This document shows positions 52,754-61,201 of a stretch of 64,000 bases of DNA, piece by piece. Where the stretch lies: NCBI GenBank assembly GCA_945862315.1, contig CAMAXW010000017.1:1-64000 (forward strand), read 5' to 3'. The DNA comes from Klebsiella pneumoniae. Its GTDB lineage: Bacteria > Pseudomonadota > Gammaproteobacteria > Ga0077536. The position numbers were made by a program, and so were the translations under genes. The notes beneath the pieces were generated by a model. That model was not told the origin of the DNA and did not search any database. It saw only the letters and a list, made by a program, of their open reading frames with translations. How positions within the stretch are numbered: position 1 is the stretch's first letter; every line of letters begins with the position of its first letter.

Positions 52754-54838
52754 ATGGAGTCTCAAGGAGCACCGATCCGTAGCGGGTGGTTAGCCAAACT
52801 ATTGTGGGGCGCTATTGCCATCATCGGTGCGGCGGCCGTGGGCGGCATCGCGCTGCATCGTGGCGAAACCATCAACAGCCTCTGGTTTGTGGTGGCCGCG
52901 GCGTGCGTCTACACCATTGCCTATCGCTTCTACAGCGCTTTTCTCGCCACCCGAGTCTTGCTGTTGGATCCGACCAGAGCGACCCCTGCCGAACGCCTTA
53001 GCGACGGCCGCGACTTTGTGCCCACCCATCGGTGGATCGTTTTTGGCCACCATTTCGCCGCCATCGCCGGCCCCGGCCCGCTGATTGGTCCCACACTCGC
53101 CGCGCAATTTGGCTACCTGCCCGGCACGCTATGGATTTTAATCGGCGGGGTGCTGGGCGGCTGCGTGCAAGATTTTGTGATCTTATTTTTCTCGATTCGG
53201 CGCAACGGCCGCTCGCTCGGCCAGATGGCGCGCGAAGAACTCGGTCGGGTTGGCGGCGGGGCGGCCACGCTCGGCGTGATGACCATCATGATCATCCTCA
53301 TTGCGGTGCTGGGCTTGGTGGTCGTCAACGCCATGAAACACAGCCCCTGGGCGACCTCAACAGTCGCCGCCACGATCCCCATTGCACTGCTGGTGGGCGT
53401 TTATCTGCGCTTCGTGCGCCCGGGCCGCGTCCTCGAAGGCTCGCTGATTGGGGTGGCGCTGCTATTGGCCGCGGTCGTGGGCGGTGGCTTTGTGGATCAT
53501 CATCCAGATTTGCGCGGTTGGTTTGATTACCCGGCATCACCCTTAGCGCTGATGATCATGGCCTACGGCTTCTGCGCGGCGGTGCTGCCCGTGTGGTTGC
53601 TGCTGGCACCGCGCGACTACCTCTCGACGTTCATGAAACTCGGCACCATCGGCGCGCTGGCTTGCGCCATCATCATTCTGCGACCGCAGATGCATATGCC
53701 GGCACTGACCCAATTTATCGACGGCAGCGGTCCAGTATTCGCCGGACCACTGTTCCCTTTTGTGTTTATCACGATCGCCTGCGGCGCAATTTCGGGCTTT
53801 CATTCACTGGTCGCCTCGGGCACCACGCCCAAGCTCATTGCTAACGAAGGTGACGCGCGGATGATCGGCTACGGCGGGATGTTGATGGAGAGTTTCGTAG
53901 CGATCATGGCCATGATCGCCGCCTGTGTTTTAGAACCCGGGGTGTACTTCGCGATTAACAGCCCACCCGGGATCGTCGGCGCCGATCCCGCGACCGCAGT
54001 AGCCACCATTACCGCTTGGGGCTTCCCGGTCACGCTGGAGCAAATGCAAAACCTTGCCCGCGATATGGGCGAAGTCACCCTCTTCGCACGCACCGGCGGC
54101 GCGCCATCGCTGGCCGTAGGCATGGCGCATATTTTCTCCTCGCTGTCGGGTGGCTCACTGCTAGCGCTGTGGTATCACTTCGCGATCATGTTTGAAGCGT
54201 TGTTCATTCTCACCACCTTAGACGCTGGCACACGCGTCGCACGTTTCATGCTGCAAGACCTTCTGGGAAGCGTTTACGCACCGCTAGGTCGCACCAGTTG
54301 GTACCCCGGGGTGTTAATCAGCAGCGCCTTAGTGGTGGCCGCTTGGGGTTATTTTTTGTATCAGGGGACCCGCGATCCTTTGGGCGGCATCAATAGCCTG
54401 TGGCCCCTGTTTGGCATCGCCAATCAAATGCTCGCGGCGATTGCGCTGTGCGTGGCCACGACGATTCTGGTCAAGCACGCAAGCCGGCGACGCTACGCGC
54501 TGGTGACCGCATTGCCTTTAGTGTGGCTAGTGACCATCACCACGAGCGCGGCCGGATACAAGCTACTCAGCGCCAACCCGCGACTAGGTTTGCTGGCGCA
54601 TGCGCAAGATCTACAAGCCAAACTCAGCGCCGGTACCGGCACACCAGAATTTTTGCTGCAGGCCCCGCGTCTGATTTTTAACGACCACCTCAACGCCGCG
54701 ATGACGCTAATCTTCCTCATCATTGCCTGGGTGGTGGTGTTTGCAACGATCCGCATCGTGGCTCAAGTATTGCGGGGCGCACCGACCTCACCACTCTCGG
54801 AAGCGCCCTACGAGGCGGCCGCGCTGAATCTGCGATGA
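52754..54838 (+). CDS. cstA: Carbon starvation protein CstA-like transporter
   Basis: A 694-residue inner membrane protein (E. coli CstA 701) with about 16 to 18 transmembrane segments. Seen: FGHHFAAIAGPGPLIGPTLAAQ, the conserved PGTLWILIGGVLGGCVQDF, SGFHSLVASGTTPKLIANE, SLWPLFGIANQMLAAIAL. Family members take up pyruvate or peptides. ATG 52754 is chosen because an AAGGA site lies 6-7 bases before it, while ATG 52748 sits directly on that site. The stop overlaps the next small gene (ATGA). Confidence 0.93.
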   Translation: MESQGAPIRSGWLAKLLWGAIAIIGAAAVGGIALHRGETINSLWFVVAAACVYTIAYRFYSAFLATRVLLLDPTRATPAERLSDGRDFVPTHRWIVFGHHFAAIAGPGPLIGPTLAAQFGYLPGTLWILIGGVLGGCVQDFVILFFSIRRNGRSLGQMAREELGRVGGGAATLGVMTIMIILIAVLGLVVVNAMKHSPWATSTVAATIPIALLVGVYLRFVRPGRVLEGSLIGVALLLAAVVGGGFVDHHPDLRGWFDYPASPLALMIMAYGFCAAVLPVWLLLAPRDYLSTFMKLGTIGALACAIIILRPQMHMPALTQFIDGSGPVFAGPLFPFVFITIACGAISGFHSLVASGTTPKLIANEGDARMIGYGGMLMESFVAIMAMIAACVLEPGVYFAINSPPGIVGADPATAVATITAWGFPVTLEQMQNLARDMGEVTLFARTGGAPSLAVGMAHIFSSLSGGSLLALWYHFAIMFEALFILTTLDAGTRVARFMLQDLLGSVYAPLGRTSWYPGVLISSALVVAAWGYFLYQGTRDPLGGINSLWPLFGIANQMLAAIALCVATTILVKHASRRRYALVTALPLVWLVTITTSAAGYKLLSANPRLGLLAHAQDLQAKLSAGTGTPEFLLQAPRLIFNDHLNAAMTLIFLIIAWVVVFATIRIVAQVLRGAPTSPLSEAPYEAAALNLR

Positions 54839-55017
54839 GACGGCCGTGGCTGCAGACACTCGCAGCACTCTGGCGCCAGTTCAACGGCGACACGGCCTAC
54901 GCTGACTATTGCCAACACCTGACCACCCACCACGCCTCACAAGCCCCGCTCAGCCGCGGCGAGTTTTATCAGGCAGAGCTGGTGCGCCGCTGGAATAGCA
55001 TTCGGCGCTGCTGCTAG
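54835..55017 (+). CDS. YbdD/YjiX-family small protein
   Basis: A 60-residue basic protein with the family core ALWRQFNGDTAYADYCQHLT and a C-terminal RGEFYQAELVRRWN. Members follow cstA-type transporters in many bacteria and are thought to be accessory subunits. The start overlaps the cstA stop by four bases. Confidence 0.9.
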   Translation: MRRPWLQTLAALWRQFNGDTAYADYCQHLTTHHASQAPLSRGEFYQAELVRRWNSIRRCC

Positions 55018-55028
55018 CGAGCAGCAAG

Positions 55029-55116
55029 AAAAAAAATTCCGGGGTAGGCGCCATCGTGAGCCACCGCAGCGTGCGTGAGAAAAACAAACCTCTGCCCGCG
55101 GCTGCGGCGGCGCCTA
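55029..55116 (-). terminator. Possible terminator structure after the DUF4919-like gene
   Basis: TAGGCGCC (55045-55052) and GGCGCCTA (55109-55116) are perfect complements. On the minus strand the second arm is followed 8 bases later by eight T (complement of 55029-55036). The long spacer and offset make this a weak terminator call. It lies between ybdD and the convergent DUF4919-like gene. Confidence 0.35.
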
Positions 55117-55133
55117 GTTGTTATTAGGGGCGT

Positions 55134-55805
55134 TTAAGGCGGCGCTGGTGGCGATGCACTCGCAGCAGGGGCCGGGTGCGTGTCTAAATAATGCAGCGGC
55201 CTGGAGATATCCAGGTACACGGTGACCGCCGCCTGGGTCTTGCGATTAATCACGTCATAGACGTTACAGGGCCGATCGCCCTCACACAGCGCGCCGTGCT
55301 GGGCATCGATACGAAAGCCGTTCATCACCAGAAAAAAATGCTCTTCGTCGATCGATACCACCGGACAAGGGCGGTTCTCAGAGCGTCCTTCATCGCGCGC
55401 ACAAATGGAATTGAACAATCCCAACACCACCGCGTCGTGAAACTGCGCGCGCGCCGTGTCGCCAGTTTTCTCATAAGCCCGCACGGCGCCCAAATGCGCA
55501 AATGGGTTGAGATAGTCCTCTGCCAACCACTTTTGCAGCAGTGGCACAGCGGCGCTGAATTGCCCGGCCTCAAAAGCCTGTTCCACCGCTCGCCGGTTCG
55601 ACAGCGCGCTTGACTGGTTAGGGGCGTAGGCCGGCGAGTCGGCGTAGGCCAGCCGGAGCGCTCGAAAATCGATGTGGGTATCGCCAGCTTCAAGGCGGGA
55701 CTTCAGGGTGGCGTAATCTTCACCAGCAGCAAAACCCGAGGTGGCGACCAGACTCAGCACCAATAACGCACACCGCGAACCCCGTTGCCGCAGCAGCTTG
55801 AACAT
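55134..55805 (-). CDS. DUF4919-like exported hypothetical protein
   Basis: A 223-residue exported protein (signal peptide LLRQRGSRCALLVLSLVATSG, cut before AGED). Seen: DFRALRLAYADSPAYAPNQ, typical of DUF4919, then an alpha-helical region (AVEQAFEAGQFSAAVPLLQKWL) and FLVMNGFRIDAQ near the end. The tail is Pro/Ala-rich. Function is unknown. It starts directly after the SIMPL gene's stop, so they form one unit. Confidence 0.6.
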   Translation of the reverse strand: MFKLLRQRGSRCALLVLSLVATSGFAAGEDYATLKSRLEAGDTHIDFRALRLAYADSPAYAPNQSSALSNRRAVEQAFEAGQFSAAVPLLQKWLAEDYLNPFAHLGAVRAYEKTGDTARAQFHDAVVLGLFNSICARDEGRSENRPCPVVSIDEEHFFLVMNGFRIDAQHGALCEGDRPCNVYDVINRKTQAAVTVYLDISRPLHYLDTHPAPAASASPPAPP

Positions 55806-56519
55806 TTAGGGCGCGGCCTCAAGCTGGACCGTACCCGCCACAGTGATGGACAGATTTTGCGTGCCAGCAGCAAGCTGCGCGGGCGCCTCTTTGGCCATAC
55901 CACGCGCCATCATAAGACGAGGCATCTCCGGCATGGCAGGTGCGTCTAGACCACCCACGTTCAGTTTCATCAAGCGATAACCCGGACGGCCCAGCGCCGT
56001 GGCAATTTGTTGCGCGCGTCGGCCAAAGCGCGCCAGCGCCTGGGCTGTTAGCGACTCCTCGGCCGCCAGTCGGGCCGTGCGCGACACGGCGTAATCGACC
56101 GACTCAATAGCCAAGCGGGTTTGCAGCCGCGCGATTAAGTCGCCCACAGACTTGGCGTCGCTGCCTTCTAAGCGCAGGCTCTGCCGCGCACGCCAACCGC
56201 TAATGACGGAAGAATCTGGGGCATAAACGGGGAAAGTGGTGTACTGCAGCGTTTGCACTTTGATATCAGCCGCGCTCTTGGCCTCGTTCAGCGCCCACGC
56301 CATGGTCTCGTTGAGGGTTTGCGCCAACGGCGCCTGTTGCTGTCCTTCGCGCTCGATGAACAACACGGCCACCAGTAAATCGTTGGGTACTTGCACCTCG
56401 GCGCTGGCGGCGAGTTCAATTTGATCGCTAACCACTGCCACCCCATGTGCGCTGACCGGGCCGGCAAGTATTAGCACCGCCAGAGCAGCACAGCCCCACT
56501 GTTGCCAGTTTTGATTCAT
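55806..56519 (-). CDS. SIMPL-domain (DUF541) exported protein
   Basis: A 237-residue protein with a signal peptide (WGCAALAVLILAGPVSAHG) and a SIMPL domain: DQIELAASAEVQVPNDLLVAVLF, TMAWALNEAKSAADIKVQTLQYTTF, and SGWRARQSLRLEGSD. SIMPL proteins are periplasmic or outer-membrane, function poorly defined. The mature protein is alanine-rich. Adjacent to the DUF4919-like gene. Confidence 0.85.
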   Translation of the reverse strand: MNQNWQQWGCAALAVLILAGPVSAHGVAVVSDQIELAASAEVQVPNDLLVAVLFIEREGQQQAPLAQTLNETMAWALNEAKSAADIKVQTLQYTTFPVYAPDSSVISGWRARQSLRLEGSDAKSVGDLIARLQTRLAIESVDYAVSRTARLAAEESLTAQALARFGRRAQQIATALGRPGYRLMKLNVGGLDAPAMPEMPRLMMARGMAKEAPAQLAAGTQNLSITVAGTVQLEAAP

Positions 56520-56531
56520 AAAGACACTCCC

Positions 56532-57989
56532 TCAAGCTTGGTTAAGACGGGCCGCCGTCTGGCGCAGGATAGACCACGCCTGCTCAACATGAACATCCGT
56601 GGTTGCGGCCTGCCCAACACAGAGGCGCAGCACATGTTGTCCGGCCAGTGCTGTATGCGAAATGAACAACCCGCCGTCGGTATTGACGGCCGCCTGCAAA
56701 CGCCGATTAAAGTCATCGCTGGCGCGGTACCGGAAACACACCAAGTTTAAGGTGACCGGGGCCATGAGTTGGAAATTTGGGTCCGCCGCCACCCAGTCAG
56801 CGAAACGCGCCGCCAGCATCAGATGATGCCGCAATAAAGCGCGCAGCCCGACCAAGCCAAAACCGCGCAACACAAACCAGAGCTTCAAGGCACGGAACCG
56901 GCGCCCCAAAGGCACTTGCCAATCCCGGTAGTCAAAAACCGCACCGGTAGTGCTGGCATCGTTATTTAAGTATTCCGGCGTGACACTGAGTGCGGCAATT
57001 AAATCCCGCCGGCAAGCCACGTAAAAGCAGCTGCAGTCGAAGTTAGTTAACAGCCATTTGTGGGGATTAAAGCAGTAGCTATCGGCGAGTTCCAAGCCGG
57101 CAAATCGGCCGCGTTCTTCGGGCAATAGTGCCGCACTACCAGCCATCGCAGCGTCCACATGCAGCCATACCCCGGCGCTGCGGCAGAGCGTGCCTATCGC
57201 CGCTAAGGGATCGCTGGCTAGCGAGGAGGTCGTCCCCAGCGTGGCGCACACAAAGAATGGCCGGCGCCCGGCTGCCCGATCAGCCGCCATGGCGGCGGCC
57301 AGCGCATCTGGCAACAGTGCAAAGTTTTCATCCACGTCAATTTTGCGCAAATTGGCGCGGCCGATACCCGCCAACATCGCCGCTTTATCCAGCGAAGAAT
57401 GGGCCTGCGAGGACGTATAAGCGACTAGGCCACCCGTATAACCCTGCTCATTACTGGCACCACCCGTGGCCCGTTCGCGGGCGGCGACCAGCGCACACAG
57501 GGCAGCACTAGAAGCCGAATCCTGGAGCACCCCGCCACCCGCACCAGCGGCCCGGAACACGGCGGGCAAGGCACAGGCCTCAGCCAGCCAATCGAGCATG
57601 CGGGTTTCGAGTTCTGTGCAGGCCGGACTGGTCTGCCACAACATGCCCTGCACACCCAGCGCGGCAGTGAGCAAGTCGGCGAGCATTGAAGGGCCCGAAG
57701 CATTGGCGGGGAAATAGGCAAAAAAATTGGGCGATTGCCAATGGGTAAGCCCCGGCAGAATGATGTCGTCGAGGTCGGCTAGCAGGGCGTCAAAGGGTTC
57801 GGGCAACTCGGGCGCGGTCGCTGGGAGTGCGTTAAAAATTTCGCCCGGAAGGCTGCGTGATAGCACCGGGAGGTGGGGAAGCTGCTGGTAATAAGACACG
57901 ATCCAGTCGGTCAGCGCAGCCAGCTGAACCCTGAAAGGGGTGGCGTCGAATGCCCGAGGTGGTGGCAGCGAGTCTGACAAGGGGAGCAC
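56532..57989 (-). CDS. Aromatic-L-amino-acid-decarboxylase-like PLP enzyme
   Basis: A 485-residue group II PLP decarboxylase. Seen: GLTHWQSPNFFAYFPANAS, AALGVQGMLWQTSPACTELE, GGVLQDSASSAALCALVAAR, VHVDAAMAGSAALLPE-like WLHVDAAMAGSA and the PLP-lysine motif FNPHKWLLTNFDCSCFYV. These match bacterial and eukaryotic aromatic-L-amino-acid decarboxylases acting on tyrosine, tryptophan or DOPA; the exact substrate is uncertain. Start GTG 57989. It ends 12 bases before the SIMPL gene. Confidence 0.88.
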   Translation of the reverse strand: MLPLSDSLPPPRAFDATPFRVQLAALTDWIVSYYQQLPHLPVLSRSLPGEIFNALPATAPELPEPFDALLADLDDIILPGLTHWQSPNFFAYFPANASGPSMLADLLTAALGVQGMLWQTSPACTELETRMLDWLAEACALPAVFRAAGAGGGVLQDSASSAALCALVAARERATGGASNEQGYTGGLVAYTSSQAHSSLDKAAMLAGIGRANLRKIDVDENFALLPDALAAAMAADRAAGRRPFFVCATLGTTSSLASDPLAAIGTLCRSAGVWLHVDAAMAGSAALLPEERGRFAGLELADSYCFNPHKWLLTNFDCSCFYVACRRDLIAALSVTPEYLNNDASTTGAVFDYRDWQVPLGRRFRALKLWFVLRGFGLVGLRALLRHHLMLAARFADWVAADPNFQLMAPVTLNLVCFRYRASDDFNRRLQAAVNTDGGLFISHTALAGQHVLRLCVGQAATTDVHVEQAWSILRQTAARLNQA

Positions 57990-58027
57990 CGCCGGCCCCT
58001 TAGCGCCGGCGGTAAACCTGTCTGGGA

Positions 58028-58510
58028 TCAGAGGTTGGCGAGCACGTGCTCGGCAGCGCTCACTTTAAACTCCATCGGCGCTTCGACGAACACATTCGTG
58101 ACCACGCCATTGGTGACAACCAATGCAAAACGTTGGCCACGGGTGCCCATGCCAAAACCGCTCGCGTCGAGCTCGAGCCCTAGCGCCTTGGTATAAGCGC
58201 AGTTACCGTCGGCCAGCATTTTGATGCTGCCATCGACGCCGGCGTGTTTGCCCCACGCGCCCATGACGAAAACGTCGTTGACGGACAGGCACGCGATGGT
58301 GTCGACGCCCTTCGCCTTGATGGCCGCGGCGTGTTCAATGAAGCCCGGCAAATGTTTGGCGGAGCAGGTTGGCGTGAAGGCGCCCGGCACCGAAAACAGC
58401 ACAACTTTTTTGCCGCCAAAGAGTTCGTCCGAGGTCACTTGAGCCGGTCCGTTGTCGCTCATTACGCCGAACGCGCCCGTGGGCATCTGGTCACCAATCT
58501 TAATTGTCAT
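58028..58510 (-). CDS. Peroxiredoxin (Prx5/AHP1 type)
   Basis: A 160-residue atypical two-Cys or one-Cys peroxiredoxin. Seen: LFSVPGAFTPTCSAKHLPGF with the peroxidatic Cys, VDTIACLSVNDVFVMGAWGK and MLADGNCAYTKALGLELD. ATG 58510 follows AGAGG and begins MTIKIGDQMP, the family start; an upstream frame adds about 42 unrelated residues. It lies between the decarboxylase and the aminotransferase; electron donor unknown. Confidence 0.93.
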   Translation of the reverse strand: MTIKIGDQMPTGAFGVMSDNGPAQVTSDELFGGKKVVLFSVPGAFTPTCSAKHLPGFIEHAAAIKAKGVDTIACLSVNDVFVMGAWGKHAGVDGSIKMLADGNCAYTKALGLELDASGFGMGTRGQRFALVVTNGVVTNVFVEAPMEFKVSAAEHVLANL

Positions 58511-58641
58511 GTAAACCTCTTTCTCGCGGGATTGAATCAAGGACCTATTGTGCCACCGCAGCGTTGGCTGGGGATAGCGCGGGCCACCGTGGGCGCTCAT
58601 TCGTTGCCGCCGCGCCGACTCGGCACGGCAGTGCACACCGC

Positions 58642-59823
58642 CTAGGCTTGCGCAGCCGGATGAGTGGCCCGTAAGTAACGCTGAGCGGCCGCCACCCCAC
58701 AGCCTAATTCCACCGCCACGCCGGCGTCACACAACGCCATTTCGGTGCCGGCAAGGGCCGCAAGCAGCATGAGTTCGTTCAAGTCGCCGAGATGCCCGAT
58801 ACGAAACACCTTACCCGCCACATCGGCCAAGCCCATACCCAGCGACAAGTTGTAGCGGTCATAAGCGATATTGACCACCCGATTGCTGTCACAACCAGCG
58901 GGCACATTCACCGCGCTCACAGTGTCCGAATACAGTGCCGGATCTTTCGCGCACAGCGTGAGGCCCCACGCAGCGACCGCCTGCCGGGTAGCTGCGGCGT
59001 AGCGATGGTGGCGCGCGTAAACATTGGAAAGACCTTCTTCCAGCAACATGTTGACCGACTCGCGCAGGCCGTGGATGAGGGTCATCGCAGGCGTATACGG
59101 GAACCAACCGCCGGCGTTCATGCGCAGCATGTCGTCGAAATCGAAATAACAGCGCGTCAGGCGTGCCGTATGACGGGCGGCGAGTGCTTTCTGGCTGGCA
59201 CACACGATGCTCAGCCCGGTGGGCAACATGAAGCCTTTTTGCGATCCGGCAACGGCGATATCCACACCCCACGCGTCCATCTGGAAATCGATGCAGCCAA
59301 TGGCGCTCACGCCGTCCACATACAGCAGCGCCGGGTGGCCGAGTTCGTCAAGCAGGCCGCGTACCGCCGCGATATCGCTGGTCACGCCGGTGGCCGTTTC
59401 GTTGTAGGTCACCAGCACCGCTTTGATCGAATGCGCGCCATCGGCGGCCAGAATCTCGCGATAACGTTCGAGCGGCACACCATAGCCCCACTCTACGAGT
59501 TCAATTTGGGTCTCTAGACCCAACCGTTTACACGATTCGCCCCACAGATGACTGAACTGCCCAAAGCGGGCCTGCAGCACCCGATCGCCAGGCGACAGTG
59601 TGTTGGTCATGGCCGCTTCCCAACCCCCGGTACCGGAGGCGGAAAAAATAAACACCTTGCCCTCGTGCGTGCCAAAAACCGTTTTGAGATCCTCAAAAAG
59701 TGGCAACACAGTGGCGGGGTAATCGGCGCGCCGATGGTCTTCCAACGGCACATCCATGGCACGCCGGATCCGCTCGGGCATGTTGGTCGGACCTGGGATA
59801 AAGAGAAAATTTCTGCCCGCCAT
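58642..59823 (-). CDS. sgaA: Serine-glyoxylate aminotransferase
   Basis: A 393-residue class V PLP aminotransferase. Seen: GRNFLFIPGPTNMPERI, MDVPLEDHRRADYP, FSASGTGGWEAAMTNTLSPG, RFGQFSHLW, YNETATGVTSDI, and the PLP-lysine motif in VAGSQKGFMLPTGL. The C-terminus GKVFRIGHLGDLNELMLLAALAG and GCGVAAAQRYLR follow methylotroph SgaA closely. In the serine cycle it converts serine plus glyoxylate to hydroxypyruvate plus glycine; the sister alanine-glyoxylate aminotransferases are a possible alternative. A strong GGAGGT ribosome site precedes ATG 59823, and the leader holds a 38-base hairpin. Confidence 0.88.
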   Translation of the reverse strand: MAGRNFLFIPGPTNMPERIRRAMDVPLEDHRRADYPATVLPLFEDLKTVFGTHEGKVFIFSASGTGGWEAAMTNTLSPGDRVLQARFGQFSHLWGESCKRLGLETQIELVEWGYGVPLERYREILAADGAHSIKAVLVTYNETATGVTSDIAAVRGLLDELGHPALLYVDGVSAIGCIDFQMDAWGVDIAVAGSQKGFMLPTGLSIVCASQKALAARHTARLTRCYFDFDDMLRMNAGGWFPYTPAMTLIHGLRESVNMLLEEGLSNVYARHHRYAAATRQAVAAWGLTLCAKDPALYSDTVSAVNVPAGCDSNRVVNIAYDRYNLSLGMGLADVAGKVFRIGHLGDLNELMLLAALAGTEMALCDAGVAVELGCGVAAAQRYLRATHPAAQA

Positions 59824-59851
59824 GAAGGACCTCCGATGGGTGCATCGTTAT

Positions 59852-59889
59852 CGGGCATCTTGGTGTCAGGATCACCAGCAGGATGCCCG
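59852..59889 (-). promoter_or_regulatory. Two-part hairpin in the sgaA leader
   Basis: CGGGCATC (59852-59859) and GATGCCCG (59882-59889) form a perfect 8-bp outer stem, with an inner TGGTG/CACCA stem (59861-59865 with 59873-59877). On the transcript (minus) it ends 28 bases before the sgaA ATG; a TTTTTCAATTTTGA stretch lies before, not after, the stem, so it is not a canonical terminator. It could modulate sgaA expression. Confidence 0.5.
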
Positions 59890-59970
59890 TCAAAATTGAA
59901 AAATCAGCGCGCCGCCAAGGGACCGGCGAAACAGGGAGATAAGGCGCGGCACTCTACTCGCGCAGTGCCT

Positions 59971-61155
59971 TCACGCTGCCAGCGCATGGTCTAAATCGCG
60001 CAACAAATCCTCCACCCCCTCCAAGCCCACGGAGAGCCGAATGAGCTCATCGGTGATGCCCATCTGCGCGCGTTGCGCGGGTGCTAACCGACCGTGGGTG
60101 GTCGTGGCCGGGTGAGTCACGATGCTGCGGGTGTCGCCCAAATTCGCGGTGATCGAAAACAACTGTAGCCTGTCGATAACCCGCCACGCCGCACTTTGAC
60201 CACCGGCCACTTCAAAGGACACGATGCCACCGAACGCACTTTGCTGACTGGCCGCGAGCGCATGTTGTGGATGGTCAGCAAGCCCGGGATAAAACACGCG
60301 ACCCACCTTGGGGTGGGCAGCCAGGAACTCGGCGACGCAGGCCGCGCTACGGCTGTGTCCTTCCATTCGCAAGGAAAGGGTTTCTAGACCTTTCAGAAAT
60401 ACCCAAGCGTTGAAAGGGCTCATGCTGGGGCCCGCGGTGCGCAAAAACGGGAAAAATTTCTCCTGAATGAGCGCTGCCGGCGCCACGATGGCGCCCCCGA
60501 CACAGCGTCCTTGTCCGTCCAGATATTTAGTCGCCGAATGCGTGACGATATCCGCACCGAGTGCGATAGGTCGCTGCAGTGCCGGCGTGCAGAAACAATT
60601 GTCCACCACGCAAAGGGCGCCGGCGGCGTGGGCCAACGCTGCGAGCGCGGCGATGTCGGAGATTTCGGTCAGCGGATTAGAAGGCGTTTCAACGAACAGC
60701 ATTTTGGTGTTAGGACGGAATGCACGCGCCCAAGCCTCGTTGTCGGCGGGTCCGACAAACGTGGTCTCAATGCCGAATTTTGCCAGCATCGTGAACAAAC
60801 TGACGGTCGTGCCAAACACGCTGTGCGAGCAGATGACGTGGTCGCCGCTGGCCAGCAACGCCAGCACGGTGGTGAGAATGGCGCTCATGCCCGAGGAGGT
60901 CGCCACACAGGCATCCCCACCTTCCAACGCCGCGAGTCGTTGCTCAAATGAGCGCACGGTGGGGTTGGTAAAGCGCGAGTAAACATTGCCGGGCTCGGTG
61001 CCGGCAAAGCGCGCTGCCGCCTGCGCGGCGTTATCGAAACAAAAGCTCGAGGTCAGATAAATAGGTGGGCTGTTTTCGTACTCGTTGCCCGGCGCAACAC
61101 CGGCTTGACAAGCTAAGGTGGCGAGGCTGAGTTCGCCCAGAGAATGTTCTTTCAT
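59971..61155 (-). CDS. metZ: O-succinylhomoserine sulfhydrylase
   Basis: A 394-residue Cys/Met-metabolism PLP enzyme. Seen: PIYLTSSFCFDNAAQAAARF, YSRFTNPTVRSFEQRLAALEGG, ATSSGMSAI, VDNCFCTPALQRP and the PLP-lysine motif THSATKYLDGQGRCVGG. The purF-metZ order is that of Pseudomonas, where MetZ takes sulfide directly into homocysteine; acyl-donor preference cannot be told from sequence. Confidence 0.93.
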   Translation of the reverse strand: MKEHSLGELSLATLACQAGVAPGNEYENSPPIYLTSSFCFDNAAQAAARFAGTEPGNVYSRFTNPTVRSFEQRLAALEGGDACVATSSGMSAILTTVLALLASGDHVICSHSVFGTTVSLFTMLAKFGIETTFVGPADNEAWARAFRPNTKMLFVETPSNPLTEISDIAALAALAHAAGALCVVDNCFCTPALQRPIALGADIVTHSATKYLDGQGRCVGGAIVAPAALIQEKFFPFLRTAGPSMSPFNAWVFLKGLETLSLRMEGHSRSAACVAEFLAAHPKVGRVFYPGLADHPQHALAASQQSAFGGIVSFEVAGGQSAAWRVIDRLQLFSITANLGDTRSIVTHPATTTHGRLAPAQRAQMGITDELIRLSVGLEGVEDLLRDLDHALAA

Positions 61156-61201
61156 GCGTAAAAACTCGACACGCGCAAGGTGCGCAGAAGGGTGCTAAAA
61201 A

